This document shows positions 34,088 through 46,198 of a DNA stretch of 64,000 nt, in pieces. The notes under the pieces are model-generated. The model made no database searches. It saw only the letters and a program-made list of their open reading frames with translations, and was not told the DNA's origin. The stretch is from Physcia stellaris (Eukaryota; Ascomycota; Lecanoromycetes; Caliciales; Physciaceae), in the NCBI GenBank assembly GCA_018902385.1, contig JABSSW010000031.1:186001-250000 (forward strand). Direction: 5' to 3'. Made by a program: the position numbers and the translations under genes. Position 1 is the stretch's first letter, and every line of letters begins with the position of its first letter.

Positions 34088-37000
34088 TCACACCAACGCC
34101 CCCTCGGCCCTCCAAAACGCAACATACCTCCCCACCAGCTCCTCATCCACAGCCCCCACCCCGCTCAAAACACCACTCACCTCCCTCGCGCGCTCAGTCC
34201 CCAGGACCAAGTTTCCCGTGCCCAGCTGGCTGAAACTCTCTTCTAAGAATCCTAGCAATCGTGCAGCGGGATTCGAGTCCTCGGCGCGGACGCGGGATAG
34301 CCATTGGGGGAGGGGGAGGAGGGGGAGGGCTGGAGATGTGGAAGGGGATGGGGATAGGAGTCGGGAAAGACACTCCAGCATCGTGGGCCAGGACTGGCGG
34401 GTTGGGTTTTCGAGGTGGTAGATCTTTGAGGTTGGGGTTGGGGTGGGTTGGAAGAGGATTTCGAGGAGGGAGGAGGCGGCGTGGTCGAGGGGGAGCCAGC
34501 TTAGGGTCTGTTGCGAGGGGAGGGAGGGTGTCAGTGAGGTGACATGATTGATTTTGATGGAGTGGAGATTTGGAGATGTGAGCCGTGAATGGAGGGAGAG
34601 GGGATTTGGGGCAAGGTGGGAAGAAGATGGGGAAGGGGGGTGTTAGGGATACTTACACCGCCGACATCTGGCAGCGCGCCTAGATATTGTGAGGACTTCA
34701 GGATGGAGGGGATATGCTCCGTCGCCGACCACGAGGCCGCAGTCGTCGAGCCCGTGAGTTGGCCGACGCGGACGACGATAGGCTCGAGCCGGGATCCGTG
34801 CAGCTGGGCGCTTCGAAGCAGGATCTGTTCGCAGACCCACTTCGCTTCGGGATAGCCGAAGGGAGCGGTTACTTCCGGGTCGTCCATGGCGATCTCGGGC
34901 ACGAGTGTTTCTTGCGTTATGGACGGGTAGCGGGCTACGCTTGCGATGGAGGATGTGAACAACACCCGCGGCGGTGTGGCACTGGTGCTGCGCAATGCTA
35001 GATGGATGATGTTGTCGAGGTATTGAAATTGGGCTTCGAAGGATACCAGCGAACGGTTGAAATCCATCGGCCACGCGTTGTGTATGATGTGCGAAGCGTT
35101 TTGGAGCTGTTTGTATAGATCGGGCGCTATGCCGAGGTCAGGCTCCTGAGGCTTGACCACCACGGGTACAATTTTCGACCAGAGATGCTTTGGGAGAGCG
35201 ATGCCAGCTTTGTTGAAAGCGTGATATTGACGGTCGTGTTCATCGGGTTGCCCAGAAGATGGTCGGTTGAGGCAGAAAACTTGAGAGACGGCAGAGTCCT
35301 GCACTAGACAGTGGACGAGATTTGACCCCAAGTTCCCAGTAGACCCAGTAACCACGACAATTCTACTCTCGCCTTCTGTTTTTCCGTTTGATTTGGATCG
35401 TTGCACTTCAGGATTCATTGCTGCGATCTTTTCACAATGCTTATCGACTGCCTCGAGCATGAGTGCTGTCCTAGATGGTTTCTCCAATCCATTGCAGCCG
35501 GAAGCAAACGCTGCCAAGGCTTTGCATTGAGATGCCACGGTAGGATGCAAATACACAAACCCTTTACTAAGACCAGGCTCAACCGCTTCACTTCCTCGCC
35601 TTTTCTTCAATGCAACTTTCAGGGTATTTAGGAGCCTGGTGGCCTGTAGTGAGTTCATACCCAACTCGAAGATGTCATCTTCCACGCCGATGGGTGCGGC
35701 TTTCTCTGGGAGTCCGAGGATATCAGTGAGGGTGCGGCGTATGTATTGTTCCAGCGCTGATAAATCATCTAGATCTGGCAAGGATTCAACGTTCGCAGTT
35801 TCGACCTTAGCATAAGTAGCATCAATCTCTTTTTCGAACGAGTCGAAGATCTCTTTCCTCGCCAAAGAACCTTTCGCAGTCCTTTTCAAGGGTCGGTGAG
35901 AGTGTGATGTAACGATTATCATGTCCCGGCTGACGGCACCGTGACTGTCCGTGAGTTTGTTACCACTATCAACAGTAGGCCAGATTCCTTCCAGGAATTG
36001 CTCGACCTTTTCGATGTTCGAGCAATCTAATTGGACATCTGGGGCCGCTTCAACGATGAGGCCGAGATGGTTGCGGCCCTCTCCAAAAGCTATGGCATCA
36101 GTGACTCTTGGATCGTCTGCTACTGTTGCTTCCAATGAGGTACACCTTATTTTTTCTCCATTCGCCAGAACAATGAGATCGTCTGCACGGCCCAGAAATT
36201 GGAATTGAGTCTTTGGAGCTTTTGGGTTGGGCCGGAGGAAGTCTTGCACGACAAAGTCTTCATCCCATCCTGGAGCACGACCCACGAGTTTCACACAGCC
36301 AGGCTTTTCTACGACGTCTTCGAGTCGAAGATTGATGTCTTCTCGGATGACGAAGTAATGCCAGTCGTAATCAGGCTGTGGATTGAAAATTGGTGCAAGA
36401 GCACCAATCTCCGTAGCTCCACAATGGTTCAGTAGACGAACCCCCTTTGCCGACAGTGTCTCTGCAACGCTGCCCTTCATTGGGCCTCCTCCGCAAGCGA
36501 CAAAATCTAGCGTTTGAAGTGCTTTGATACCAATCTCGTCTGGAGTGAGGCAAATGTCCTCTAGAATTAGAGGTACCGTCATGAGAGAAGTGGACCTGGA
36601 GGTTTGCAGAAGTCGAATTGTGGATTCTGCATTTGGAATCGTGGAAGCAGATGGCAGAGCGAAAGGCTTGCCAATGGACAATGCCAACGCAGGAGCCAAC
36701 ATTCCAAACCCCTGCAAAAGTTACTATGTCACATCCTCGCTGAGTCTATATTGGACAGTCAGAAAGACTCACATGAAATAAAGGCAATGTCGATGTGCAC
36801 ATCCTGGAAGTATCGTCTTCTTCTGTAAATGTATGGCACTTGGCGTAATTCAAGAGGTATCCATGTGTATGGTAGATGGGCTTAGGTAAGCCTGTCGACC
36901 CAGAAGAGTGCAGGATAATGGCATTCCTGTCGAGCTCATCGATAATTGGTAGGATAGGGGGAACTTCATCGTATAGTGGATGTTTGCCCTCTATGAAAGA

Positions 37001-37616
37001 ATTATAGGAGACGCTCTGGATGTAGGGTACTGCCCTATGATCATTTCTCTCAACAATATCCACGGCGTCCTTTGCGGACCGACTAGTTTGAGCTGTAATA
37101 ATGATGCTAGTGGCCCCAATCTTTTCGACCAGGTGGGCAACGGCAGATGGGCTTAGACGAGCAGAAAATAAAGCAACCTGGCTCGAATTAGTCTTGTGGT
37201 ATACTTATTAACTTTAAGGAAGAAACATGTACGGGAACCCCAAGTCGCATCAGAGCTAACACGTAGATAAATAGAGTTATGTCGCTACTCATGAGTAATG
37301 CTACAGGAGCATGATTGGCCTCGGAACTTCTTCCGCTTTGATCAGAACAAAGTTTGATGTTTTGAGATGCCAGCCATCCAGTGCATCTCCCCACAGCCTC
37401 CGCTAGCTGCCTGTACGTGATTTGTTGAGGTTTCAGGCTGTCCTTCGAATCTTGAAGACAAAATATGAAATCGGGATTATGGAAGGCATTGTAATCGACC
37501 AGATCGAGTAAAGAGCGAATCTTGTAGGCATTGCTCGGTGAAATACCATTCTGTCTCTCAAGAGGAGGCCGTTTGAATGTATGCTTGACACCATCTGCCG
37601 CTGGTAAGACTGCCAT
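34088..37616 (-). CDS. adenylate-forming reductase (NRPS-like, A-T-R), four exons
   Basis: Minus-strand exons 37616-37233, 37177-36773, 36711-34657 and 34507-34088 sum to 3,264 nt (1,087 aa plus stop). Introns start GTACAT, GTGAGT and GTAAGT and end CAG. The adenylation domain (about 20-560) shows LHSSGSTGLPKP, NHCGATEIG and FLGRADDLIVLANGEKI. A carrier domain (about 590-670) has DDIFELGMNSLQATRL, with the phosphopantetheine Ser. The reductase domain (about 710-1,087) has VVTGSTGNLGSNLV for NADPH and the YPEAK catalytic pair. No condensation domain is present. Such enzymes activate a carboxylic acid, load it on the carrier and reduce it, usually to the aldehyde. Next to an aromatic PKS, an aryl acid is the likely substrate; that is inference. 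Confidence 0.92.
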
Positions 37617-38032
37617 CGTGTCTCGCTATCAATCGAAGGTTTGCTGGCAGTCGGCAATATCAATGCAAGGCAGAATGACTTTATGGAGGCTTGCCTCTCG
37701 AGTCTTACTTTCGAGCAGGGAGAATACGATCACGCTTGGCTGAATGTTTCGTCTACACGGAGGAGTTGCACATTTTTGTGTTTGCACATTCGTACTGACG
37801 GTGACTTATCTCGATACGACGTCGGGGAGCACAAGATATCTCTCCCCGCATCTTGCAGCCGAAGAAGGCGTATGGGATCCTGAGGCATCCTTCTGAGTGT
37901 CTCAGATCTGTCATGCATGATCCTTTTGCAGCTTTGGTCAGGGGCAGGGACGGCTGGCGCCAAAGGCTTTGGGTCATAGGTACCTTAGGTTCTTGGTCCG
38001 CTTAGTCTGTACTCGGGGCCAGGCTAGTACTC

Positions 38033-38056
38033 GGTAACGGTAACGGTAACGGTAAC
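38033..38056. repeat. (GGTAAC)x4 microsatellite
   Basis: Four perfect copies of GGTAAC lie about 0.4 kb upstream of the adenylate-forming reductase start, between it and the 3' end of the Myb gene. It may be a simple expansion or a cluster of sites; nothing decides. Confidence 0.8.
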
Positions 38057-38484
38057 GCGACTCGGGAATCCCCGATTGGCACCAAGAGCTGACGAGAAGC
38101 AAGGAGCCTTGCGCGGCATAAAGTAAGCAGCCACAATATACTATAAAGGGTCGTCTTACCGGTCGATGTAACGCTGCGAAATGGCGGTGTGGAAGTCCAT
38201 GCAGCCACTTGTAAAAGAATCCGATTCATGCAGGCCTATGTGCAAAGTGAAGCCGAGCACGAGCGAACTGCATCTGTTGTGGCCGTATATTGTTTTAAGA
38301 TGGTGTACAATCTTTGCCTGCCTGCATAGGGTCTCTGGCGGGCCCTAACACTTTTCCCATAGCCCTCAATCTGCCGCTAGCTGGAAAAGACCACGGCTTC
38401 ACGATACTCGATCCGTTGTAGATGGTCGCTGTGCATGACCCGCGATGATTCCGGTGACGGGAATGCGGATTGCCAAGCTGAGCT

Positions 38485-39994
38485 TCAGGCGACCTTTTGA
38501 AGGCTCGGGCACACTGAGAAGCTGACAGAGCCAAGCGTGTCGCTGGCCATTTCCATGAGTCTGCCTACGTCATGGGCAGGGCATGTCGCGGTGATGACAA
38601 CCAATTTGGTTCCATCGGGCCCGGTTCCTGGACCATCCAATGCTGCATGGGGATCACGGGATGTAACTGAAAAGTCGATATATTGTAATTCGTCAGTAGT
38701 CGCTTGCATCAGACGCCGTAGTTCGGTGCGTGAGCATGTAGCTGTAATTGTGACGGCTTTCTTCATATTCCGGTCAACTTCGATGTTTTCCGTCAATGGC
38801 ACAACCTCAGCGACGTTCACAGTTGGAGCATCGGAGTATTTGATGGCCGCAGAGCCGAAGTACGAGTCTTGAGACGGATGGAGCGTGGAGCGGACCTGGG
38901 CATTGTTAGCGGACAGCATCAATAGGATGGAAGCAGGGCTCCTCTACGTGTGTTGTGACATCTTCTGATGAAGGTGTCTGCAAAAACATCTGATGGCCCT
39001 CCACGCCTGGGATAGATTGAGAAGGGAACAAGTGCCCTAGTGACTGATAGTGAGAACTCCCGTACGGGTTTGTAATTGTACCCGGAATGTCCATTTCCAT
39101 CAAAGGTGTAGTATTGGGCTCGAGGGCGAACCCTGGTGAAACAGCATAACCATCGTCATTTGCATGGTCCTGTGGGCCAGTTGTAAAATCCATCGGCCAC
39201 TCTTCACATTCATCATCGTCGCTCAAGCTGTAGTTGTCGAAGTCTGACTCGCCCACGTCACTCTCGACATTTGTTTCCTTGAGTCTTGCTCTTTGCGAGC
39301 CAATGCCGGCCTTCCGAGCCTGCACCCGTGAGCCAGTCCTATGCCTCGAAGAGCCAGATGATGGATCAGAGCTCGGGGTTGACGGTTGACTAGAGGTCCC
39401 GGGCCGGCGGCACATGTAGTTGTACTGGTTCCTCGCAGATAAAGCAGTGCGGCCAGGGAAATGGTCATTCACGATCGATTGCCAATTGTGACCTTCTTTC
39501 TCGACCCATCGTACGAGGGCTTCAGTCTGCATTGATCGAAAGGATTTGGCTCAGCCTGATGTAGTAAAGACCTGGGGATATACTCACATCTCGCCGGCTC
39601 CAGGGGCTTTGGTCAATGCCTGGGTCAAGGGTATTATTCCACCGCTTGGAGCATTGATCGCCACTTCTCGTGCCAACTTCGGCAGCAACTCTCGACCACT
39701 TCAGTCCGTGCTTTTGGATCGCGTTACGAAGTCTGTCGTCTTCAGGCTTTGTCCAAATGCCTTTGTTGACCGTTGCAGATATCTTGTAATAGTAGCGTTT
39801 CCGACAATCTTTATTCGTTCGACCCGGCACACTGGCTGCTACCACATTCCACTGCAGGGGTTGCAAGTTGCTTCGAGCTACACATTATCAATAGATAGAA
39901 AGACTCGGGAGTGAAAAGGCGTTGGACCTTGTTCTACGGCCTGTTCCAGTAGTTGGTCCTCTCTTGATGTCCAATTCTTACGTTCACGTGCCAT
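38485..39994 (-). CDS. Myb-type (SANT repeat) transcription factor, four exons
   Basis: Minus-strand exons 39994-39928, 39877-39588, 39526-38948 and 38895-38485 sum to 1,347 nt (448 aa plus stop). The first repeat is split by intron 1: MARERKNWTSREDQLLEQAV, then WNVVAASVPGRTNKDCRKRY. A second repeat has GIWTKPEDDRLRNAIQKHG...WSRVAAEVGTRSGDQCSKRWNN. A third starts SPWSRRD|TEALVRWVEKEG. Each has the spaced Trp residues of Myb DNA-binding repeats. The rest is Ser/Pro- and acid-rich, as in activation regions, and the last exon has two similar segments (VTITATCSRTELRRLMQ and VVITATCPAHDVGRLME), an internal duplication. Introns are 50-61 nt; the third has a CTAAC branch site. Its position inside the cluster suggests a pathway regulator. 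Confidence 0.85.
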
Positions 39995-40679
39995 TTGAAG
40001 GTTTCTTGGACAGATCTGTCACTCAAGTTATTACACTAGCTAAGGGACCACACTATTATGACCAGCAACGGGCGAGCTTGACGTTGATGGGTCCCACGAC
40101 GAATAAGAGAGAGTTTTGCGGGACTATTCTATGTTGATCTCGGCGGGCCGGAGCGGTGGGATCCAGGTTAAGAAGTAGAGGGCATTGCGTAAAGGATGAA
40201 GGATTCGAAAGGTGACATTCGAGAAAGACAGCGAAGCACGACCATGCAGGTCTTTGCAAATCTAAGGTCTGACATTGAACATGCTGTGCCAGATGTTTGC
40301 ATGAGCAACAGGGGAACATAAGGCGTCCAGGCGAACAGCTTTTGGATGGTGACGGTTGAAGGTCGAACAGACGGAGGATTCTAGCTGAGTGTGTAGTGGG
40401 GCATGAATTAGGATTCAGCCTCAATAATGAACATGCCACACCTGGCCTGATGGTGGGCTCATCCCTGTCCCTGCTGCAGCTGCAGTCTGCAGTCATACCA
40501 ACACTTCCGAGCACGGCAAGCGGCCGCACCTGATTCGAACAGATTTGACGATGAGCTGAAGCTTGGGCCCAATCACTGCTTTGTACGTATTCATGTAAAA
40601 CATGCCCGTATTGCATCGCTGATGTTTTGTAGTAAGCGCTAATATCCCCTAATGATGCAGCCTTGCAGGGTCGAGGTGT
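39995..40679. other. intergenic between the Myb and P450 genes
   Basis: Holds the Myb promoter and the P450 3' flank. No gene is supported; the 186-codon minus frame here has no motif and overlaps the Myb promoter. Confidence 0.5.
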
Positions 40680-42335
40680 TTAGTTCCTCTTGACGAGCCG
40701 GACCTTAAACCCCGTCTGAACCACAAACCAACAATTCTCAACATGCCAATCTTGATCATCCTCCGCGAATGTCAACTGTAGAGTAATCAAGTAAGCAGTA
40801 TTCCTGAGCAACACGTCATTGACTCTGGCTTACCTCATATTTCCTCAGCAGAGTTGGAATCAGTTTGTACACCTCGAGCTGCGATATGTTTTTCCCGATA
40901 CACGAACGATGTCCAGCACCGAACTACACCGCGAATCTCACTGTCAGCATTGATCCGGAAGTCCCAGCTTCTGTCTCAACTTCTCTAGGCTTACCGTCAG
41001 CAACGACCGCTCCATGAGTTTACGCCGGTCCTCGTCCGCCCTCAGCCATCGGTTGGGGTCCCAGGCGCATGCATTGGACCCAAAGACGGATTCATCTCGA
41101 TGCGCGACCCAGGCATTGATACCCACAATCGTTCCAGGCTCGAGGTGCGTGTTGCAGATGCTTGCCCCGCCTTGAGGAACGATGCGTTCCAGCTGCAAAC
41201 CGAAAGGTGGATGCAATCGGCCCGCTTCTTTGATGCAGGCGTCTAGATAGGGGAGATCCTTGGCTTGGCTCCAAGAAACTGCGGGCGCAGACACATCTCC
41301 TAGCTGCCGTACTTCATCCCGAAGTTGTCGCAAAGTCTCGGGATGCTTGAGAAGGTTATAAAGTATAGTCCTCAACAGGATCGCTGTGGTATCGCTACCT
41401 GCTAGTACGTTGGATGTCGTCCACGCGGTGAGCGCCCAGTCAGGGACCTTGTCGTCCTTTGACTTGGCCTCGATGAAGCGAGACAAGAAGTCTCGATTGT
41501 TCAGATCACAATCATCCCCCAAAGACTTGGTCTTCCTTTCACTTGCTCGTTCCGTGGCAAAACGGACAATGGGCGAGGTTTTAGGAGGCCAGAGCCAGGC
41601 CAGCACCCGATTCTTGTTCCAGAGCTTGTCAACCCAGGGTACTTGTCCGACCGGGGCCGCTTTCTCGAAGTGATGCCAGATGGAATGCATGATGCCGTCG
41701 ACATCCTCCGCATCTTCAAGAAACCCGAGACGACGTGAGAAAGTGATCTCGCCAATGACGTCGAAAGCGAACCGCTGAAGCCAGACTCCTAGGTCGCAGA
41801 CTTCACCAGTCTCGGCGAACCTTTTGTCAAGCTCTCTGAAAAAGACTGACATGGTCGAGTCGACGTATGGTTCGAAACTGACCAGGTTACTCATCGAATA
41901 GATGTTCGCGATTGGCTTTTTCAAGACGCGATGGAGATTCTCATCCTGGGTATTGAAAAGCCCCGGCATTGCGGCACCTTTGGCATGTGGTTGCAGAACG
42001 GGATAAAAGCTGGATTTGACATAGCTGCCTGTCAAACCGTATATCTGCTGTATCTCGGCTGGATCCCCGACGGAAACTGCGTTTGGGCCGATGCGTACCA
42101 GCGGTCCGTACCTTCGATGGAGGTCGATATGAATATATTGTGCCCTTCTCGTTAAGACCCAGCGCAGACGGACAAGGTTGGTGAGAGAGGCGAGAAATGG
42201 GCCGGGTACATGGCTTAGGCGAATATACGTCGCTAAGAGGTATATAAAAAGAGATAGAAATCCACAGAAAGCGAGAAGAATGGTGTGAGCTTTAGAGAAC
42301 TCAATCGCTACTGCGAGCGTCGTTGACAGTGCCAT
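40680..42335 (-). CDS. cytochrome P450 monooxygenase, three exons
   Basis: Minus-strand exons 42335-40995, 40923-40834 and 40775-40680 sum to 1,527 nt (508 aa plus stop). The order is: an N-terminal membrane anchor (about 14-37), the proline hinge HVPGPF, I-helix AGSDTT (usual form AGxDT), ExxR as EAGR in the K-helix, WDPNRW, then the heme loop FGAGHRSCIGKN in exon 2, with Cys as the fifth iron ligand. Introns are 71 and 58 nt with GTAAGC donors. It is an ER-bound class II enzyme that needs a separate reductase. The sequence is close to pisatin-demethylase/benzoate-hydroxylase-like fungal P450s, but the substrate is not predictable. It is divergent from the MFS gene, sharing a 426-bp upstream region. 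Confidence 0.93.
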
Positions 42336-42761
42336 TCTGCTTCAAGTCGACTACCCGTTTATCAAGAGGAAAGCAGTGTGACTTCCGGTTGCCGTGCTGC
42401 CGACTTCATGAATAATCTGAAGACAAACGACGTATTCAACTCAAGCCATTGCGCCATTGCGCTGTTGAGTGTAGTGCCACGTGACACATGGATTCATGGG
42501 GCTTCACAAGAGCAGACCTTGCATGGGGGCACGCGACACCCTACCCCGAGTAGGACCGGAGTAAGACTGAGACAGCGACATTCCTCCTTGATCCACGTTA
42601 CTTGTTCCCGACTCCCTCAGCCTAAACTGGTGAGATCACGAACGACCAGCGCGCAGTGCCAACTGTCAGCCTCATTACGGCTGTGCTAGCCTATTTAGTT
42701 ACGTCGAGCTTTGGTTGTAAGACTTTCCTACTTTGCTCATCGACGCTCCAAACACGAAGAT
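42336..42761. promoter_or_regulatory. divergent P450/MFS promoter region
   Basis: 426 bp between the two ATGs. It contains a CACGTG palindrome at 42,478-42,483 (an E-box-like site). Co-expression of the two cluster genes from this region is likely but inferred. Confidence 0.5.
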
Positions 42762-44435
42762 ATGGCAGGCATGGTGCAAGCAACACGGCCGACGCTGTTC
42801 CATCGCAAGAGTCATGTCAATCGCAGCGACGATGAGGAGCTGGAGAGTTTTGCCTCGCTGCCAACCGCTTGGCCAAGAGTTAGCGACGACCAAAGCCCTT
42901 CTTCACCCTCATTCGAAGAAAATGATAACCATAGCGAACAATCCAAGCGGCCAAACCTCTCACCTGATCCCGGACCACCGCCCAACGGAGGCTTCACGGC
43001 ATGGCTGCAAGTTCTTGGCGCCTTCTTCTTGAACTTCAACACATGGTAGCGGATCAATGTCTTCTCCGCAAGGGCTTTGCAAAGCGCAACGACAACCAAG
43101 CTGACTGTTTACGTGCAGGGGCCTTGTCAATACGTTTGGAGCCTTCCAAGACTATTATGCCACCGGTGCCACCTTCACAGCTTCCCAGTCAGCAATCGCC
43201 TGGCTCGGTTCAATCCAAGGTTTCCTCATGCTGACAATCGGCGTGCTTTGTGGACGTGCCATCGATGCTGGGTACCTTCGCTTAAATCTATCTGCCGGAA
43301 TAGCGACGACAGTATTCGGTATGATGATGGTATCAATCTGCCGCGAATATTGGCAATTCGTAATAGCCCAAGGTGTCATTTCCGGACTTGGCTCTGGCGC
43401 CACATTCATACCCAGTGTGACTGTCGTAGGCACTTATTTCACAACCCGCCGGTCCCTTGCAATCGGTATTGCAACGACCGGTAGCAGTGTCGGTACGTTC
43501 TCCCCCATGGATACTCTCGATGGGAAAATCTGACAGCGGACCTTTGCGTCTTGGCAGGCGGCATAATCTATCCCATCGTCTTGAGAAGACTTATTACACA
43601 AATCGGCTTTGGGTGGGCTGTCCGCGTCATGGCCTTTATCATGCTTGCGACCCTGCTTCTTTCGTTGTCCCTGATGAAATCTCGCCTTCCTCCTAGGAAA
43701 TCAGGGCCTATAGTTGATTTTAGCGCATTTCAGGATCCTGCATATTCCATCTTCTTGGTCTGTAAGTTTTCGCCGACTTAAGTCATCCGTACAATAAAGA
43801 ACCCGACTGATGCCCAATTAGCCGTCTTTGTGACTTATACTGGACTATATGTCCCCTTCTTTTATATCGAATCCTATGCCACTAGCATCGGCGTTCGGGG
43901 AGACATGGTATTCTATATGCTGATCATCATGAACGCAGCAAGTGTGTTGGGAAGAATCTTCCCGCCGTTTGTAGCAGACAAGTACGAGCCCCAACGTAGC
44001 TCTCCTTTGCTCTGAACTCTACTAACGCAGCGTAGAACAGGCAACCTGAACATACTAATCCCGTGTACCTTCCTGTCTGCGATCTTAATCTTGTCCTGGA
44101 TCCGAGTCCAGTCGCAGGCGGGTTTAATCGCAATGTCAGTCATGTACGGCTTTATCAGTGGCAGTATCCAAGCAGTAGTTCCTGCAACGGTAGCCTTCCT
44201 GTGTCCAGACTTATCGAAATTCGGTACCAGGCTCGGGATGACTTTAGCAATTGGAGGTTTAGGTCTGCTGATTGGAGCTCCGATCGCCGGTGCCATCCTG
44301 GACAGCCAGTCTTCAGCCGGCCACCAGGAGTACTGGGGTCTCCTTGTATTCTCAGGCATATTGGTTTTCGTTGGCGCTTTGTTGCAGTCCGCTACACGGA
44401 TACTCAAGGTGGGTTGGAGTATGGGGAAAGCGTGA
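42762..44435 (+). CDS. MFS transporter, monocarboxylate-porter type, five exons
   Basis: Exons 42762-43045, 43119-43492, 43558-43761, 43822-43981 and 44036-44435 sum to 1,422 nt (473 aa plus stop). A polar ~80-residue cytosolic N-terminus (Ser/Asp-rich) leads to PPNGGFTAWLQVLGAF, the standard opening of TM1 in fungal MCT-like carriers. WGLVNTFGAFQDYY is restored across intron 1. About 12 hydrophobic segments follow, with GLGSGATFIPSVTVVGTYF in TM4-5 and NAASVLGRIFPPFVADK in the second half. Intron 4 ends at the second of two AGs (CGCAGCGTAG). In the cluster it probably exports the product or an intermediate across the plasma membrane. Confidence 0.9.
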
Positions 44436-46198
44436 TGAGGGATCGTGGGGTGAAGCCCAGCACAGCATCATTCTTGGCATCATACACTGCTCCGACCTCC
44501 TGTTCATACCGAGAGCGCTCTTCGCAAAGATCCATAGCAATATGCCGCCATCAAGGTGCCAAGCACGACACTCTCGGTATCGTGGCATCACAAGCATTGT
44601 TTTAGGTGAACAGTCAACATCTGGTGGTGGTATTGGAGGTTCAGAGGAGAGCACTCGCGGATCACGTCCTTGTGAGCAGTGAAGATTATGTTCGTGGGAA
44701 CGAGGTCCTCCATGCATTCGGCCACATCCTAGACAGCGTGGACAACCGCATTAGAAGATGTCCCTAAAGCGATCGTTGGAGGAATGAAAACCTCATGTAT
44801 GATCGTACCCACAGCGGGAAGGGCCAAATCCTCTTTCGGACGGTCTAAGATCAGATCTGTCTATCTGCTGGCTGGACGTGATCGGACGGACGCGGCGACT
44901 GTGGGTTTGGGCGTGGAGGGTACTCGATGCTGGCCATCATCCTCGCGACAAGGGCCATGGTAGGCAAGTATATTAATCACGGAGTGAGCATATCACTTGG
45001 AGAAGAACGAGCATAACGCGGTACAGTGCAAGCGGTCTCGAGAAGGTGATGTACACAGAAATGTTGCAGACTGCACTAGAGACCTTGCGGCTCGCCGTAG
45101 CTAGATCCGTCCACTAGTTCTAGGCAAGCACGTGATATGCCTCCAATGTCCTCTGTCTGCAATATTTCCCTTCTCAACTATCCTCTCAATATCACTTGCC
45201 GGAGCACCATAATCGTCACATCTATTTTGTATCAGGGGCTGGTGGGTCAGTCACTGCACCATGTCTTAAAGAAGCCACAGGGTACACTCTCCACTAGTTT
45301 TCACAGGTGCAATGGCCAGTCAGATCTTCGGATTGAATTCCCTCAAAAAGCACGAGGACGGCCAGAAGGTGTACCAAATTGCCTATGCGTAGTCTTGTAG
45401 CAATGCGCCTGCCGAGGGTCTGCTTGCAATGCTGCCCTCACGCGCGAGCGGTTGCCGCCGCCGAACTCGAGCGCTATCGTACTCGCGAAATGGTGTATCA
45501 AGCAAAGATTGTTGTACATTATTACTAAGATCTTCAATAAACTTCTGCACTAGGTTGGCCATAGTTGCAGCCAAGGTTCTCCTGAGTTTCCGAATGATGC
45601 ATTCGTGTTTGCGGCAATGGCAATGCCATCCTCTCGACCAACCACGCATCGGGTGCCGACGGTGGTGTGTGGACTCTGCGCCTCAAGAAGTCGAGAAATC
45701 GTGGATGGCTGGGCTCAATTCTTGGTCTCGTGTGGGCCATAATACATGGACCATGCTTTGGTCCCTAGCACTAAGCGCTTGGAACAGCCCATAGGGCACA
45801 TGGCGTGGGGCTTCGTCCAGTCCATAGGGACGGAAAATATTTCTGTACGGGCTGGCTCTGGGGATCTCTCCAATGGCTGAACGCCCGTACTCTAACTACC
45901 TTACTCGGTGCTGACCCTTGCGCTAGTGAGACACATAGGGCTAAGGGACCTTCGGCCACGCGATGAGCCTCAAAGCAGCTCGCCTGGAAAGTGCCGATGG
46001 AGCTGAGAGATGGCTTACTGATCGATGCAAAGATGGTACGATGATATTCCTACACGTCTCAGGGACTTGTCAGACTACTCACCGCCTAGCGAATTCCACG
46101 AAAGGAATCTGGTAAATCTGCCTGATCTATTGCAGCATGGTAGGCCTGTGAATAACTCAGAGGCCTCTGTCTTCGTGCATTCCATCTCGAGGTAGGCC
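44436..46198. other. 1.8 kb without a supported gene
   Basis: Short frames on both strands lack family motifs. The right end presumably holds the PKS promoter. Confidence 0.5.

Noticed and set aside
33984-34542. Plus-strand Gly/Arg-rich frames
   Set aside because: They lie antisense to the last exon of the adenylate-forming reductase, whose C-terminal motifs are clear.
40056-40616. 186-codon minus frame upstream of the Myb gene
   Set aside because: No family motif; it lies in the Myb promoter and P450 3' flank.
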